The notes: generated from the sequence alone by a model not told the origin. 64,000 bases of DNA from Scedosporium boydii (GCA_002221725.1 NJFT01000083.1:92212-156211), one strand, 5' to 3'. Shown: positions 12,801 to 24,185, counted from the stretch's first letter. Program-made: numbers and translations.

Positions 12801-13476
12801 AGCCTAGCACTCGGAGGCCCAGAGACTCGGCAATCTCCTCAAACTCGCGGATGGACCGTTGGAGAGTCTCATCGTGGGGCTTGAAGAAGAGGTTGCCGAC
12901 AGCATATTGGCCAGGGGCGGGTAGCTTTATATGTTCCTCTCGCTCAAAATTCTTGATAAAAAACTTATGAGGGATAGACGTCATTACGCCAGCACCATCG
13001 CCATCTCGAGCATCGGAACCAGTCGCCCCACGATGGGTCATGTTGCACAGTAGGTTTCGAGCTGTGGGCGGTGGACCTGTCAGTTTGTGGAATTCTACAT
13101 ATTGAGATCATGACAAAGAACTCACCATCGCTCACAATCTTGTGGCTTGCCTTGCCCTTGATATGACTGAAGAATTGGCAAGTTAGAGGCCCATTCCAGT
13201 TTTGTATACACATCCGTAGAAAGAAGCTAAACACTCAACATACCAAGCAAAACCAACACCACAGGCATCCTTTTCCAAGCTAGGATCATACAAACCCCTG
13301 AAGAAATGGTTAGTGCTATTGCCCAATCGGCAATGGGGCTCCAAGACTTACTGCTTCACCGGGAGGGCGCCAGCCCAGGAGGAATTATTCTCATCTTGGT
13401 ATTGGTAAGGATGGTACTCCTCTTCTTGGGCGTCAATGTGGGTTTGTCGATCATCAAAATCAATAGGAATGCCCAT
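6858..13476 (-). CDS. glt1: Glutamate synthase, NADH type (GOGAT), complete
   Basis: Converts glutamine plus 2-oxoglutarate into two glutamates using NADH; with glutamine synthetase it forms the GS-GOGAT ammonium-assimilation route. Five exons, 13352-13476, 13244-13297, 13126-13166, 7067-13061 and 6858-6990, give 2115 aa as one fused chain. A 53-residue propeptide precedes the nucleophilic Cys54 (EKDACGVGFACHIKG), the same propeptide length I recall for yeast GLT1. The class II amidotransferase domain includes CNMTHRGA. The FMN synthase domain has the 3Fe-4S ligands GCIFMRKCHLNTCPVG near residue 1180. The NADH-oxidising part, about 1600-2115, has Cys clusters (CMDCGVPFCQ, CPAPCEGACVLG), an FAD motif VAIIGSGPSGLACA and an NAD motif VIVIGGGDTGNDC. 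The start is fixed by an in-frame stop upstream. Confidence 0.97.
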
Positions 13477-13750
13477 GCTAGGCAGATCTCCCTCCTAGGG
13501 CGTGGGGTGAGACGAGAGATTTTGAGAGGGGATATCGGTCTTGACGTCGAGGCAAGGAATGGGTAGCTACAGTAGCAGACGCCACCCTCGCAATGGCTCT
13601 GGAGGAGAATAAGTCAGTTGAGTAAACAAGAGGTTGATATTGAGTGCAGGTATTAGGAATGCCAAACTGTGTGGGAAAGGTAGTTAAGATGGGAAAAAGC
13701 TTGCGCAGGTTTTTGTGAGGGAGAGATGTTAAAGGGGAAAACAAGAGGGC

Positions 13751-13759
13751 ATATATAAT
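13751..13759 (-). promoter_or_regulatory. Putative TATA box of glutamate synthase
   Basis: The minus strand reads ATTATATATGCC about 275 nt before the GOGAT start. It is followed by a CT-rich run (CTCTCCCTCAC) suited to transcription initiation. The minus strand contains no ATG between this element and the start codon, as expected for a 5'UTR. Position and composition only; no start site is proven. Confidence 0.4.
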
Positions 13760-16714
13760 AATCGTGTTGGGCATGTGATGTGAAGCATTTTCTTAAGCTT
13801 AAAGAAGAGAGGGAAGGAGCAGAAGCCAAGCAATGAAGGTATGCAATGATGTGCCTCTTTGACACATCAAAATATAGCTTCTTGCTCCAGCTGTCCAACT
13901 AGGGAAGGTCCTAGCTGGCATGACTGGGCTAGATCATGTAAGTGAGCTTTTCCCTCCCCCAGCAACACTTCATGAATGGCACAGCACCGAAGCACAGTAC
14001 AATAGCTGCTGCACCAGCTGATCACTCCTCCACACTTTCTAGCCTAAATTCAGACAAAGGGCGTTTCAATTCAAGGCAAGAACTATAAGCAGCGAGGAAG
14101 AAAAACGTAATAAAGCGACCCTGCACTTGCAGACATTGAGCTGCACCATTTAACGAGCGAGGTTAGGTTAAACATGCATGGTGATAGGTCCCCACTTGTC
14201 TCGGCTGGGTGGGATTTGCAGTTCAGGTGACGAAAAGTAGTGCGAGTTTCGGAGGGTGTTGCCGGGAGTCGGGAGGAAAAACGCGCCGGCACAAGAAGCG
14301 CCCCTAGCCGGGCGGTGGCCCATGGCTATCCGAGTAAAGCGGAAAATGGCGGCGTGGGCCGGAGACCTGGGCACAGGCACTTATACCATCCCAATGGCTC
14401 GACGGGACACGTAACATGGCACAGAAAATCCACACCCAGACGGGAAACACATGCGCGTCACTGGACGTATAGAAAGACGGAAGCAGCGTGTCACGAAGTC
14501 GAGGGAGTCGAGACGATTCGATCTGAACTGTCGATCGGAACCCAAAGCTCGAATACGGCGAAACCCCTACATTGGGAGACGGAAGATGTTGTGGCCAGTC
14601 GATGGTGTATTGGGTGAGGAGAAGAGGTGGGTACCATAACTTCGTAGCTCTCTGGTGGCAGTGGGAGATTAAGTGTGAGGAGGGACAGCTAAACTTACTC
14701 TTGAAACTTGCTAGGTTATAAGAGGGGGGATGATTTAAACTGGCTGTTCGATTGCTAATGCTTTCCTGGGCGAGGTAAGTAGCTGTTCAAGAGCGATTCT
14801 TTTCGCTAGATGGTCGTGAATCCTGGTGGAGAGATGGTAATGAGCGGGCAGAAGGGAGGAAAGAAAAGTCAAGACGAGCTTTGGACGAGTGGAGGGACTC
14901 AGAAACCTTTTATTATGGTGTCCTCCAAGAGACAACACAACGCCATTGCCATGCTATCGACCCAAGGTGGATGGTGGGGGGTGGGGATATTGGATCTCGT
15001 GTGGGAAATCCCATCAACGAGCGATAGCTCGCTCCGTATCCTCCACTGATCATTGTCTGCACTACTAGAGAAAGGGAGACTACTATGAGCTTGGAAGGAG
15101 ATGTACTCTTGGATGACCGCGACTAAAGATAGGTATCGATACATGTTGGAGGGCAAGGCAAGAATCTGGCGCGATAGGTTAAACGGGTTAGATCGAGGTA
15201 GTGGAAGGTAGTGTAGCAAGAGTCAGAAGCAAGAAGCAGACAGATGGGATAGGCTCATTGTGTTGGATAGTAGAATAGAGCGGGCTGGCTGGCGGCGAAT
15301 TTGTTCTCCGTACGGCCCCGATTTGGTGGGACGACCCAGAAAAGGCTTATCACAGTGCGGCGGCCTAGTGTTACGTGCGTGCCGAGGCTTTGTGGGGGTG
15401 CACAGATAATGCGAACTTGAGCAACTGCTGGAGCAATTGGCTGTGGCGAATTGAATGGCTCTCCTTCGACGTCACCTCTCCGTGAAAGGAACTAAACTAA
15501 ACGAATCTAGCATGGGACGCCCCGGACAGCGGCGAGCCAATCATTTAAGGCATATTACCCACCCATTATTGCATACGCCAAGAGGGACCCACTTGGCTGT
15601 CTGATGAAACGGATAGATCAATAAAGTCAACGAAACAATCATTAGCACCATCGAAAAAAAGGCACCACAGCCCTGTTTAAGTGACCACGTTTAAGCAGTG
15701 CTAGGCTGTAGCATTCCCTCTCAATTTAATGAGGGTTGTGTAGCCGTTCTCAATGAGGACGAGGAGAGTGCAGGCCGACATGTGTTTTTTCGGAAAAATC
15801 GTCTGGTGGACCATGTGAGTAATTACGAATCAACTCATGATGAGTTGGAGCAAGAAACAAAAGTATTAGCAGATGGAAACGTGCCAGATCAATGCATCAA
15901 TCAAATTAGTTTACGTTCCCTATTTCCAGGGGCAGGTTTCCTACCCTTGGGCCAGGGATGAATTGGCAAATCCAGTTCAAAATGAAAAATAGTGAAGAAA
16001 GCTATGATCCATCCCCTGTTCCATTGACTAAACGACGACATCATAATACTACACGGCACGGGTCACATGGAGAGAGACAAAATTCTTAACTGCACAGGCG
16101 GTCCAGGAGTTACCTTCCCCTTAAGTCTAGTGCTCCCCGCCCCCTTGATCCTTCTTTGATGCTCTGTTCCCTGGTGAAGATGTCAGAGACGAGCAAACAC
16201 GTAATAATAACTCGAGCTCCCCGGGCTTTTACTCATACTTTAGAGGTTCACCGAGAGATCGAGTCTGCCTGCTGGACCTGGCTGGACCTGGACCTCATTT
16301 GGCGTAACCAATCAGCAGACTGTCTTCTAACCGGTGAACGTCCTCCGATGTCGTTCTCGTTTCACTTACACCTCATCACCCCGTCGCGTTGGCAGCATGT
16401 TCAAGGATTGACATCAGTGCAGGCGGCGGTGAGCATCTGCGACCAGCAGCTTATTTCCCATTACAATACGGATTTGACTAATAACCAGGTCATGGCATTC
16501 AGTCTTACTCTCCTTGCTTTGCTACTCCGCCGAGCGCGGTGTCGGGGTGAGAAAACCCTTGAGAACTTGGCCGAGAAACCATCGGTGAGGATTTAGGAGT
16601 GCCGGTCTCGCCATGATTCGGGACTTTTCTCCCTCGGTCTATGTATGATTTGCAGAGTGTACTGGCGCCTGACCCATAGGAAACAAATCTCCCGTATCCG
16701 TGCCTGTACAATGA

Positions 16715-16818
16715 CTTTTTTTCCCTTCTTCTTTTTCTTTTTTTCTTTTTTTTTTTCCTTTTTTCTTTTTTTCCTTTTTTTCTTTTTTTTTCCTTTTTTT
16801 CTTTTTTTTTCCTTTTCT
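16715..16818 (+). repeat. 104-bp uninterrupted polypyrimidine (T/C) tract
   Basis: Every base from 16715 to 16818 is T or C, mainly T runs of 5-11 broken by single or double C. It lies in mid-interval, not next to an annotated intron or start codon. Such homopyrimidine-homopurine tracts can exclude nucleosomes or form triplex DNA; that role is inference here. Confidence 0.9.
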
Positions 16819-18511
16819 AGCCTCTTTCTGTAGATATGAGGCCCTGCATTGGCTCAAGAAAAAAAGAAAAAGGAGTCCGAAACGAGGGTAATACGTGGGG
16901 CCTGACCAATGGTGGGCGCCGACTTTCCAATGCCCCGGACCCTTGCATCCACAGCGTAGGAAACGGTCAAGATCCTGCATCTTTCGGAGGGCTGCAGCTA
17001 TGCGATGCGTCGGCTACATTGGATGCGGGACCTAGCGTGAGAGGGTGTAAGAGGATGTTCTGAGGCGAGTCAGACCAGGTTAATTAGAAGCTGCCATGTA
17101 CCGGTACGGAGGTGTCTAAAAGCCCCGCCCTCGTGACAGAGCCTCTATCACAGCACCCACAGCATCTTCAATCATCTTCAAAAAAATCGACAAAGAGAAA
17201 GTTTAGCGTTCCGGCCAATCACAGGGGAGCCATCGTCCAAGAATCTCTTATCTCGACCCTATAACTTCGAGATCCTCCCCCCCTTTTGCCTCGAGTATGC
17301 AATGATGGGCATACAGCTGTAGTAACTCGGAACAGGAGGGTATCGTCAGATTGACATTTTCTGGGGATCGACGGGGATCGTATTGTTGAAAAAGTCACGT
17401 TCTTTTCATCGACGTGATTACTCCGTATAGTCAGACCAGCTTAAATTCCAAATGGATCACAAAAGAGATCTGCATGTCTATCCACTGCTTCCGCCCTGCT
17501 GTCTTCCAATTACTTCGTATGCCTGTAGGGACCAAAGGCGAAACCAACTCTAGGTGGGGACCACCAAGACCAAGACTGATCCGCTTATCTCCAACTACAC
17601 TAGAAAACTTCCGAGGGGATGGTGCAAATCTAACTTGCTAGTTAGCACCTCTGCTTCCCATCATTGATCCGCCCCCACGTTTTAGAGAGCCAATGCGCAG
17701 CAGCGTATTTCCGAACATCTGAAGGTTTGCGACCAAAACCAGCCTTTCACTATATTTTACACCCCCCTTTTGTTGACTTACCCCATTAGCCCCGTTTAGA
17801 CCGATTTTGGTTTGCCACGCATGCTTTTTCCGAGAGCGACCGAAATCGGAACCGGAGTCAGGGACTCGCAGGCCAAAACTGTCCCTCCTGCCCAGACTTA
17901 ATAACAAGAAGTGGAGGTGCCTTGGATGCACATGTTCCGAATAATTCCGATGTTGGCAGATAAACCAGAGGATGAACAGTTCCAAAAAGTATTACTGAAG
18001 TCCATTAATAAGTTAAACTTGCTCGATGATTCATTGGACATGATGGCAGAAGACAGAAGACCGATGTGAAGCCCCGAAATCTTCCTGCATCGCTTTTCGC
18101 GATAATTGCATAAGCACATTGTTAAGCTCCCTTGCCCCACAGCCATAACTTGATTCCACAGGGCTGGCTGAGAGGACTTCTTTGTTCAGACAGAATCACA
18201 AAACAGAGATACCTGGCGGCGCTCCTCCGCCCATTTTTTTTAGACTTTACAATATACACAACATTGCGAAGACAATGGATCTGGTCATTCTGAGGGTTGA
18301 TGAACAATACAATTGTGTGCGGGAGCGCGCCCTGGGGTATGGTCTGAATCGGGATGTGTTCAGACGACGTCATTTGTGATATTCCGAACAATAGCCGCAT
18401 TACATAGCACTTCTTCCGCATGAGGAAATTGAATCGAGCCTCACACGCAACCGTAGGCTTTTATTTACTTTCACAGAGCATATCCAATATCCCTAAACGC
18501 CATTGCTCAAG

Positions 18512-19688
18512 ATGATGTCCTTACTCCCAGACTTCACACCCCGAGATGTAAGATCGCCGATTCCTAGAAATCCCCCGGGACCTAAAATGCAAGCAAAAAC
18601 AAAAACGCTGACGTGTTGACAAGCCCCACTCCCTCTGGTATACATCCTCGCGACACCCTCACATCCCCCCTCTCACCGGCGACGCGGCAAACGGCCCCAA
18701 TGGAGGCAACCCCCAAGATCCGAACCACCGGCGCGCCGGCCACCAGCAGCAACAGCATCAACAATACCACCACCACCTAGCCGTCGAGCGATCCCAGCTG
18801 GCGCGTCTGCGCGCCGACGAGCAGCACATGGAGCGACTACGACTCAACGTGCAGAACTTCGGCAGCGGGTGGTTGAAGCCCGCGGGTGTCGTCAAAACAC
18901 TGCATCAGATGAGGGAGGAGAGGCGAGAGCAGGAGGAGCACCAGGAGGCGCTGAGGCGGGAGGCGTTGGCGCAAGAGCTGGCGGAGGCGGAGGCGGCGGG
19001 ACAAGAGGAGTTTGCGGAGGAGGAGGAGGGGATGGATGATGTGCAGCTGGAGGAGGCGAGAGATTTGGATGACGATATTCCCGAGGCGGATGGCATGAGT
19101 CTTGGGTTTGGGGACTCGGATAGCGAGGGGTCGTCGACTGTGCCAGATGATGCGGGGGAGGGGTCGGAGGCGGATGATGAGGAATTGACGAGGAGAGAGC
19201 AAGTGCAGGCGCAGAATGAGCTCGTCACGGCGGGGATGCGCAGGACGGCTGATGCGTTCCGCGAGGCTCTCGCGAGGGGTCATGCCGATCCGGCCGAGGA
19301 TATGTACGGCGGAGAGGAGGAGCTCGACGAAGATGGCCAGGGCCACATGTTGGACGAGGAGGACTTCTACCAGAGCATGGTGGAGCCCGGCGAGGACATG
19401 GATATGGACGCGAACCTTGACGATGAGATTCCCGAGGCTGAACTTAGTGGCTACGAGCATACTGATTCGGACGCCGAGTTGACGAGCAGTGAGGAGGAGG
19501 AGGATTACTCGGAGCTGAGGATGAGCCATCAAACAGCCGTGCTAGCGCCCCCACAGAGTCCTCCGTCGTTACGAGCTAGAGGCCGTGACGAGCTGAGGGT
19601 GAGCATGGATCTTAGCAGTATCTTGTCGCGGGACGAGAGCAGCTTTATGGAGAGCAGCCCAGCGATGCGGGGAGCGCGACGTCCGTGA
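18512..19688 (+). CDS. apc15: Anaphase-promoting complex subunit APC15 (Mnd2 family)
   Basis: Small APC/C subunit that in other eukaryotes promotes Cdc20 turnover and checkpoint release. Two exons, 18512-18547 and 18624-19688, joined by a 76-nt intron, give 366 aa. The first exon gives MMSLLPDFTPRD and the second continues PHSLWYTSSRHP, the N-terminal pattern I recall for fungal Apc15 proteins. A His/Gln-rich stretch leads into LARLRADEQHMERLRLNVQN and FGSGWLKPAGVVKTLHQMRE at about residues 69-108, the family core. A long Glu/Asp-rich tail follows, with acidic blocks and a Ser/Pro region, much longer than in animals but normal for filamentous fungi. Two ATGs are adjacent (18512 and 18515); either could be used. 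It is convergent with BET1. Confidence 0.85.
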
Positions 19689-20434
19689 AGGTTCGGGCGA
19701 CGAGGTAATGAGAATTACGAGCGGAAACGGAAACATGGGTTAGGCGTGATGGCGGCGTTTGAATTGGAATCATAGAAAGCATGGAACAGCAATTATGTAT
19801 AATACCCGGCGGATATCAAAAAGCTCTTTAGTCTTTCATAGGAGGAGGAGTCAGCGATCCGGAGAAGGAACGATGAACAGAAATCATATTTGATGTATTA
19901 CAAGAGCGCTATATCGTATTACCATAAAGTAGTTTCCCAGATCCCTCCAAAGCCATCGTTAGTCCTAGGGAGTGCCTTTTTACCCCCAACACTTCCGTGA
20001 CCCTTTCCCAGAACAGGGTAGAAAACAAAGCGAAAAACAGAGATTTCTTTTGTTTTGCTCTCAGAGCAACACCACAAAACGCCTGTTTTGATGCCGTGCA
20101 AGAAATGTGGATCCGGTCCCCAACGTCTATAAAATGCATCAGGGGACACAACCACGAAAAAAAGAAAAGAAAAGAAAACGAGAAAACCCCCAGTTTTCCT
20201 CGCCGAACGTCATTCCGGACGCCTCCATGCGGTCTAATAAGCCAGACACCCACCGCCCTTCTTCGTTATGCTCCTCAAATATATGTGTGTGGTTGTTCCG
20301 TACAAGCTACCGAAGGCTGCCGGTGGATGTTTACCACTCCGCTGGCGCAAGGCTTCGGTTCGAAAGCGAGATGATAAAGAATAGGATTCGTCCGTTTCGC
20401 CGATCTCATAACGTCGTGTAGGGTTCGTCGCCAC
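19689..20434. other. Intergenic between convergent APC15 and BET1
   Basis: 746 bp. An A/G-rich segment lies at about 20153-20190. No coding frame of interest; both 3'UTRs should lie here. Confidence 0.4.
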
Positions 20435-21379
20435 TCAGAACAACCAGACATACATAAAGATGAGGATGACGGCTGCGAAGAAGGCGAGCCACGCCTTCCA
20501 GGGTATGCCGGTGCGTTCGGCCATCAGGAGCATGCGGTTCATGGTGCCTCGGAGACGGACGCGTGTGTTGTCGAAGCCTTCGTTCATCTTTTCCGCAAGG
20601 GCGGAGGATTCCCGGATCTCGTCACCGATGGCTACCGTCATCTATTGGGATGAAGTTAGCAAACGCGGGTGACCAGGGAACTGGTAGGGGTCTACATACG
20701 TCTTTTAGAATCTTGACCTTCCCTAGGATGCCATCCACCTGCTGGTCGTTCTGGCTCTCGAGCTCGTTCAGGACCGCATCGCTGTACTGTCCCCTAGCGT
20801 CCGATGTTAGCATGCCGCCGCCTAGCGCTTCTGCGTTCTCCTCCCTAGCCATTTTCATCCACGGAGCCGAGTATGGCCGATTTGACCGTAGCGTAAAAGA
20901 TGGAGGACGATTCCTTACTTCTTGTTCGGTGTCGCTGGCCTATATCCACCGCTCGCCACACCAAGATGATTGCCGTCTCCTCCCGTCGCCGTACCATTCC
21001 CAGGATATCCATAACCGCCGTATCTGTTAGGGCTCGCGCTCACGGGCCGCCGCGCCGCTTCGCCGGCATCGTAACCCGCAAAGAGGGCGCTTCGCGGGTC
21101 GCGCTGGTGGAGATTCGATGCGAATCTGCAGAGTCGAATATCGTGGTTAGCCAGCCTGTGTCATGGGCCCTCTAGGTACCAGCAGATCTCGAGAGGTATT
21201 TAGATTGCATCGCCTAAGTCACCCAAGGGTGTCTAGTTGTCGGGTGACGGTTTTGGATAGGCGATAACTAGAGATCTAGCGGATGGTCGTGATCTTCGGG
21301 TGAGGGGCGAATGATCTCGCATATCGCCTGCGACAAGGTAAGATAAGGCGACATGGGACGTTACTAACCTTGATGACAT
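20435..21379 (-). CDS. bet1: SNARE protein BET1 (ER-Golgi transport)
   Basis: Q-type SNARE for fusion of ER-derived COPII vesicles with the Golgi. Four exons, 21369-21379, 20919-21125, 20700-20793 and 20435-20641, encode 172 aa. The first exon is 11 nt (ATG TCA TCA AG) and splices to give MSSRFASNLHQRDPRSALF, which matches the N-terminus I know from Sordariomycete Bet1. A Gly/Tyr-rich linker leads to RPATPNKKGQYSDAVLNELE, then the SNARE heptads ESQNDQQVDGILGKVKILKD and MTVAIGDEIRESSALAEKMN. The single tail anchor GIPWKAWLAFFAAVILIFMY ends at VWLF. All introns are GT-AG (243, 125 and 58 nt) and the frame closes exactly, so the tiny first exon is well supported. Confidence 0.95.
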
Positions 21380-22519
21380 TGTTTGATAGATCTGATAAAT
21401 TTGCCAAGAGATCTGTTGATGCAAAAAAAGAGTATCTCGGTAAAGAAAAGAGTAAGAGAGAAAGAAGAGAATTAAAAGAGAAAATGTTAAAACTCGAGAG
21501 AAAATTAGGGAGTATCGAAAGGCATCAAAATCTTGAATCTTGAAGAAAAGTTCAAGCCAGGGTGTTATTAGCTTGCAGGGGGGGTGATAACTCGAACCAG
21601 AATCCCGGCATTGTTAGTGGCTGAGATGGCAGCATAGTGTCCTCATAGTGCGCGGAATAGGGGCCATGGTTGATTGACGAGTTTTGCTGGTTGGTTCGTT
21701 TGGGGAGCCTTAGTCACTAAGATCGTCCATTCCCGCTATTAACCTGGACACTCAGATCGGATGGTGAACCTCAGGCATTTGACGGGTCAAAATCAGCGTT
21801 CAAGTTACTTCCACCAAGTCGTCCTAACATCAGACACTCGCGTCCTGCAAAGATCGGGCAGCGTCTCCGCATCGGCACAGAGCCGATTTATTCAGAATAT
21901 ACTCTTAGGTACGATCGGTGCTTCCGATCAAGTGGAGGTGATAAGAGTACGAAGTAATAATGCCACCCAAGCCTTGGGCGCCCCAAGCCCACTGCTCCAC
22001 ATCGGCGACCTGGGTCCCTTGCATTCTGTGAGATCGAGGCTCTTCCCGCAGTCCAAAGTAGTTTTTTATCGGGACACAAAGGCTTGGCTCAAAACATCGC
22101 CTTTCATCATTCAAAACATTCCCAAACAGGCGTTGTCAACGTGCAATCGATGTATACGCAAAGCTGCACCATGCGACACTTTCTACATTCCGAGAAAACT
22201 CTAGAATTCTACGCGACTCTCAGAGGGTCAACATAAAAACATATAAGCCGTACCCTCCCGTCTCGACCAAGAAAGTCTCAACATATGACTGGGGAAGGAC
22301 CTAGACCATATACACTGTATTTTGTTTTTGTTCGTAAACCTCATTCTAACCTTTTTGATGACGTGAAGCCGTTAAGACATATCGAGTCCATACAACGCCC
22401 TGCCTCGGAAATCCGTCCAAATCCTCTGTTCTTTTGGCATGACTAGGGACGCCGTGCTCCTGGTTTATGGTCGCGAAAGAGAAACAAGAATGCGCAATCG
22501 GTGCGGATAACCATTCATT
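21380..22519. other. Intergenic, BET1 promoter and CHZ1 3' flank
   Basis: 1.14 kb between two minus-strand genes. A purine-rich block at 21421-21480 sits just upstream of BET1. A TACGAAGTA palindrome lies at 21948-21956. The 147-codon frame at 21761-22204 (+) has no recognisable features and is probably chance. Confidence 0.4.
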
Positions 22520-23016
22520 TTAACCATCCATCTTCACATCCTCATCGGGAGCCTGGAAGTCGTCATCATCTTCGTCGTCATCGTCATCGGGGGGGTTCTC
22601 CTCGGCGGCCTTGGCGAAGTCGATGACCCGTCCACGGGTTCGGCGACCAGAGTTGATGATGTTGTTGGTGTCAATCTCGTCGAGGTTATCCTCCTCCTCT
22701 TCTTCTGTATTGGTTCACTGTTAGGATACGACTGCTACATGAGGGCAGGAGAGCGCTTGTTACGGCGCATCACCGCATTGACTTACCAGCATCGTTGGCC
22801 TAGTGGATCTATGTTAGCATACTTGACCGACCGTGAATATTTTTTTTTGTAAGGACATACCTCATCCTCCTCCTCTTCATCGTCGTCATCATCGTCCTCG
22901 TCCATGGCGGTGTCGACGTGCTCCTCAGCAATAGCCTTGCCCTTGCCCTTGTTCTCCTGGACCTCGCTCGCCTGGGCAGAGGCGCCGTGAGGAAGAGTAG
23001 TACCGTTCGAGGCCAT
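22520..23016 (-). CDS. chz1: Histone H2A.Z chaperone CHZ1
   Basis: Nuclear chaperone that binds H2A.Z-H2B and delivers it to the SWR1 remodeller. Three exons, 22861-23016, 22787-22799 and 22520-22704, give 117 aa. The middle exon is only 13 nt (GCC AAC GAT GCT G), flanked by introns of 61 and 82 nt; without it the frame fails. The protein is dominated by acidic runs (MDEDDDDDDEEEEDE, then EEEEEDNLDEID). The CHZ motif, INSGRRTRGRVIDFAKAAEE at about residues 71-90, contacts the histones, and the tail ends in DEDVKMDG. Length and layout fit fungal Chz1. The ATG at 23016 is the first ATG of its leader. Confidence 0.93.
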
Positions 23017-23548
23017 TGTTGCTTTAGAATTTAGTTGTTTCTGTTGAAGGTTTCGCAATTGGAAGAAAGGGTCAAAGACGTGTCGAGAGTTGAGACACTT
23101 GGGTGGTCAAGTCAGGCTTGTGCTAGAAGTTTGCAAGTGTGAATGGGATTTGAGGAGAATGGGTGGTGGGGAAGAAGGAAGGTGGCGGTATGTGTAGGTA
23201 GCTTTTTTAGTGTCTGGGATGCGACTGGTGTGACATTGAGCAAGGCCCCCCTCCCAAAACTCTAAAACAGTCTGTGATTGTTTGCAGGCAGCGGTCCTCT
23301 GGGCAACCACACTAGTCCGCCAGGCTGGTCGAGGTCGCTTGGCAGCAGTTGCCATAATCTCAATTACCCGATATATTTCCGATTCTGATGCCGTCAGCAG
23401 TAATTGAGGATACCTTCGTCACAATGCACAATGCACAGTTGCAAGGAGTGTCCTACTTGGATGGTGTGTACTTCGTACGAGTCCCAGGTTTCCTTCCGTT
23501 CCGACCCAGTACTCCGTCAACACAATTCCATAGGAACAACCTCCCAGA
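23017..23548. promoter_or_regulatory. Divergent promoter region, CHZ1 / EMC10
   Basis: 532 bp between two start codons pointing outward. An 11-bp palindrome GTACTTCGTAC lies at 23468-23478, about 75 bp before the EMC10 ATG. The open frame at 23107-23355 on the minus strand lacks family features. Confidence 0.4.
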
Positions 23549-24185
23549 ATGAGAGTCACTACTCTCTTCTCCGCTCTTTGTACGGCGGCAGTCGCCAGCG
23601 CCGAGCTCGCCAAGATCTACATCCAACCCGTCTCAACATCGCCCAGCACGGAGACACCCCCCGACTTCCTCGCCGACATCGAATACCATGTCGCAGACTC
23701 CTCCGTCTCGGAAGTCGTATCTTACGAGTTCCCCGAAATTCCCGAAGATGTCGAGACCGTCCGCATCGGCCTCTACGACAGCGCCTCCAAGTCCTGGATA
23801 GCTTCCTCCCTGGCTTCTGTCGAGAACTTCAGCAAGGGCTACGCGCCGGTCATTTTGCTCTCCGTCGACCAGGCCGGCCGGCCGATCGGAGTCACATTCA
23901 AGGGTACACTCATAGATGCGGGCCAGACGAGAGACTTTAGTCCCAAGGCTATCGTGTCGGTTACGAGAAAGGGTGCGCAGCCTGAGCTGAACAAGCCGAT
24001 TGTGCTGTCGCCGGAGGGCAAGAAGGTTGTAGAGGAGGAGAAGACTTTGCTGCAAAAGTTCGTTTCGCGATGCCCATCTTTACTACTGCTCATGGATTTG
24101 CGCTTACTGATTGTCTCACAGGTACTGGTGGGTAATAGCGGCCGGTATGCTTTTGATGATGTCGGGTGGAGGAGAGGGAAAATAG
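23549..24185 (+). CDS. emc10: ER membrane protein complex subunit 10 (EMC10-like)
   Basis: EMC is the ER insertase for tail-anchored and moderately hydrophobic membrane segments; subunit 10 lies largely in the lumen. Two exons, 23549-24057 and 24122-24185, give 190 aa. A cleavable signal peptide (MRVTTLFSALCTAAVASA) is followed by a beta-rich lumenal domain with VETVRIGLYDSASKSWIASS and LLSVDQAGRPIGVTFKGTLI. The NKPIVLSPEGKK and EEEKTLLQKYWW segments lead to a C-terminal helix, YWWVIAAGMLLMMSGGG. The junction AA|G rebuilds the conserved QKYWW. The donor is GTTCGT rather than GTAAGT or GTATGT. Assignment rests on overall layout and remembered fungal homologues rather than a catalytic motif. 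Confidence 0.8.

Larger units (their letters stand above)
13477..18511. other. 5.0 kb non-coding interval between divergent GOGAT and APC15
   Basis: No frame here looks like protein. The longest, 16156-16596 on +, is 146 codons with no family resemblance. Contents I can point to are the GOGAT leader and TATA element at the left end, a tandem GCTGGACCTG pair at 16271-16290, and an uninterrupted 104-bp polypyrimidine tract at 16715-16818. A TACTTCGTA word lies at 17511 and a CTTCGTA at 14640. A degraded transposon or a non-coding transcript cannot be excluded by eye. Confidence 0.5.

Noticed and set aside
13061..13076. Five-residue GPPPT insertion as the default GOGAT junction
   Set aside because: The alternative acceptor gives SDARNLLCN, which fits the family better; kept only as a possible splice variant.
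16156..16596. 146-codon + frame in the GOGAT-APC15 gap
   Set aside because: Mixed composition, no domain, no plausible splice partners; expected by chance in a 5 kb gap.
21761..22204. 147-codon + frame between BET1 and CHZ1
   Set aside because: No recognisable motif or targeting signal, and it crosses what should be 3' and promoter DNA of flanking genes.
23107..23355. 82-codon minus frame in the CHZ1/EMC10 promoter
   Set aside because: Falls in a divergent promoter, no motif, no splice link to CHZ1 whose ATG is clear.
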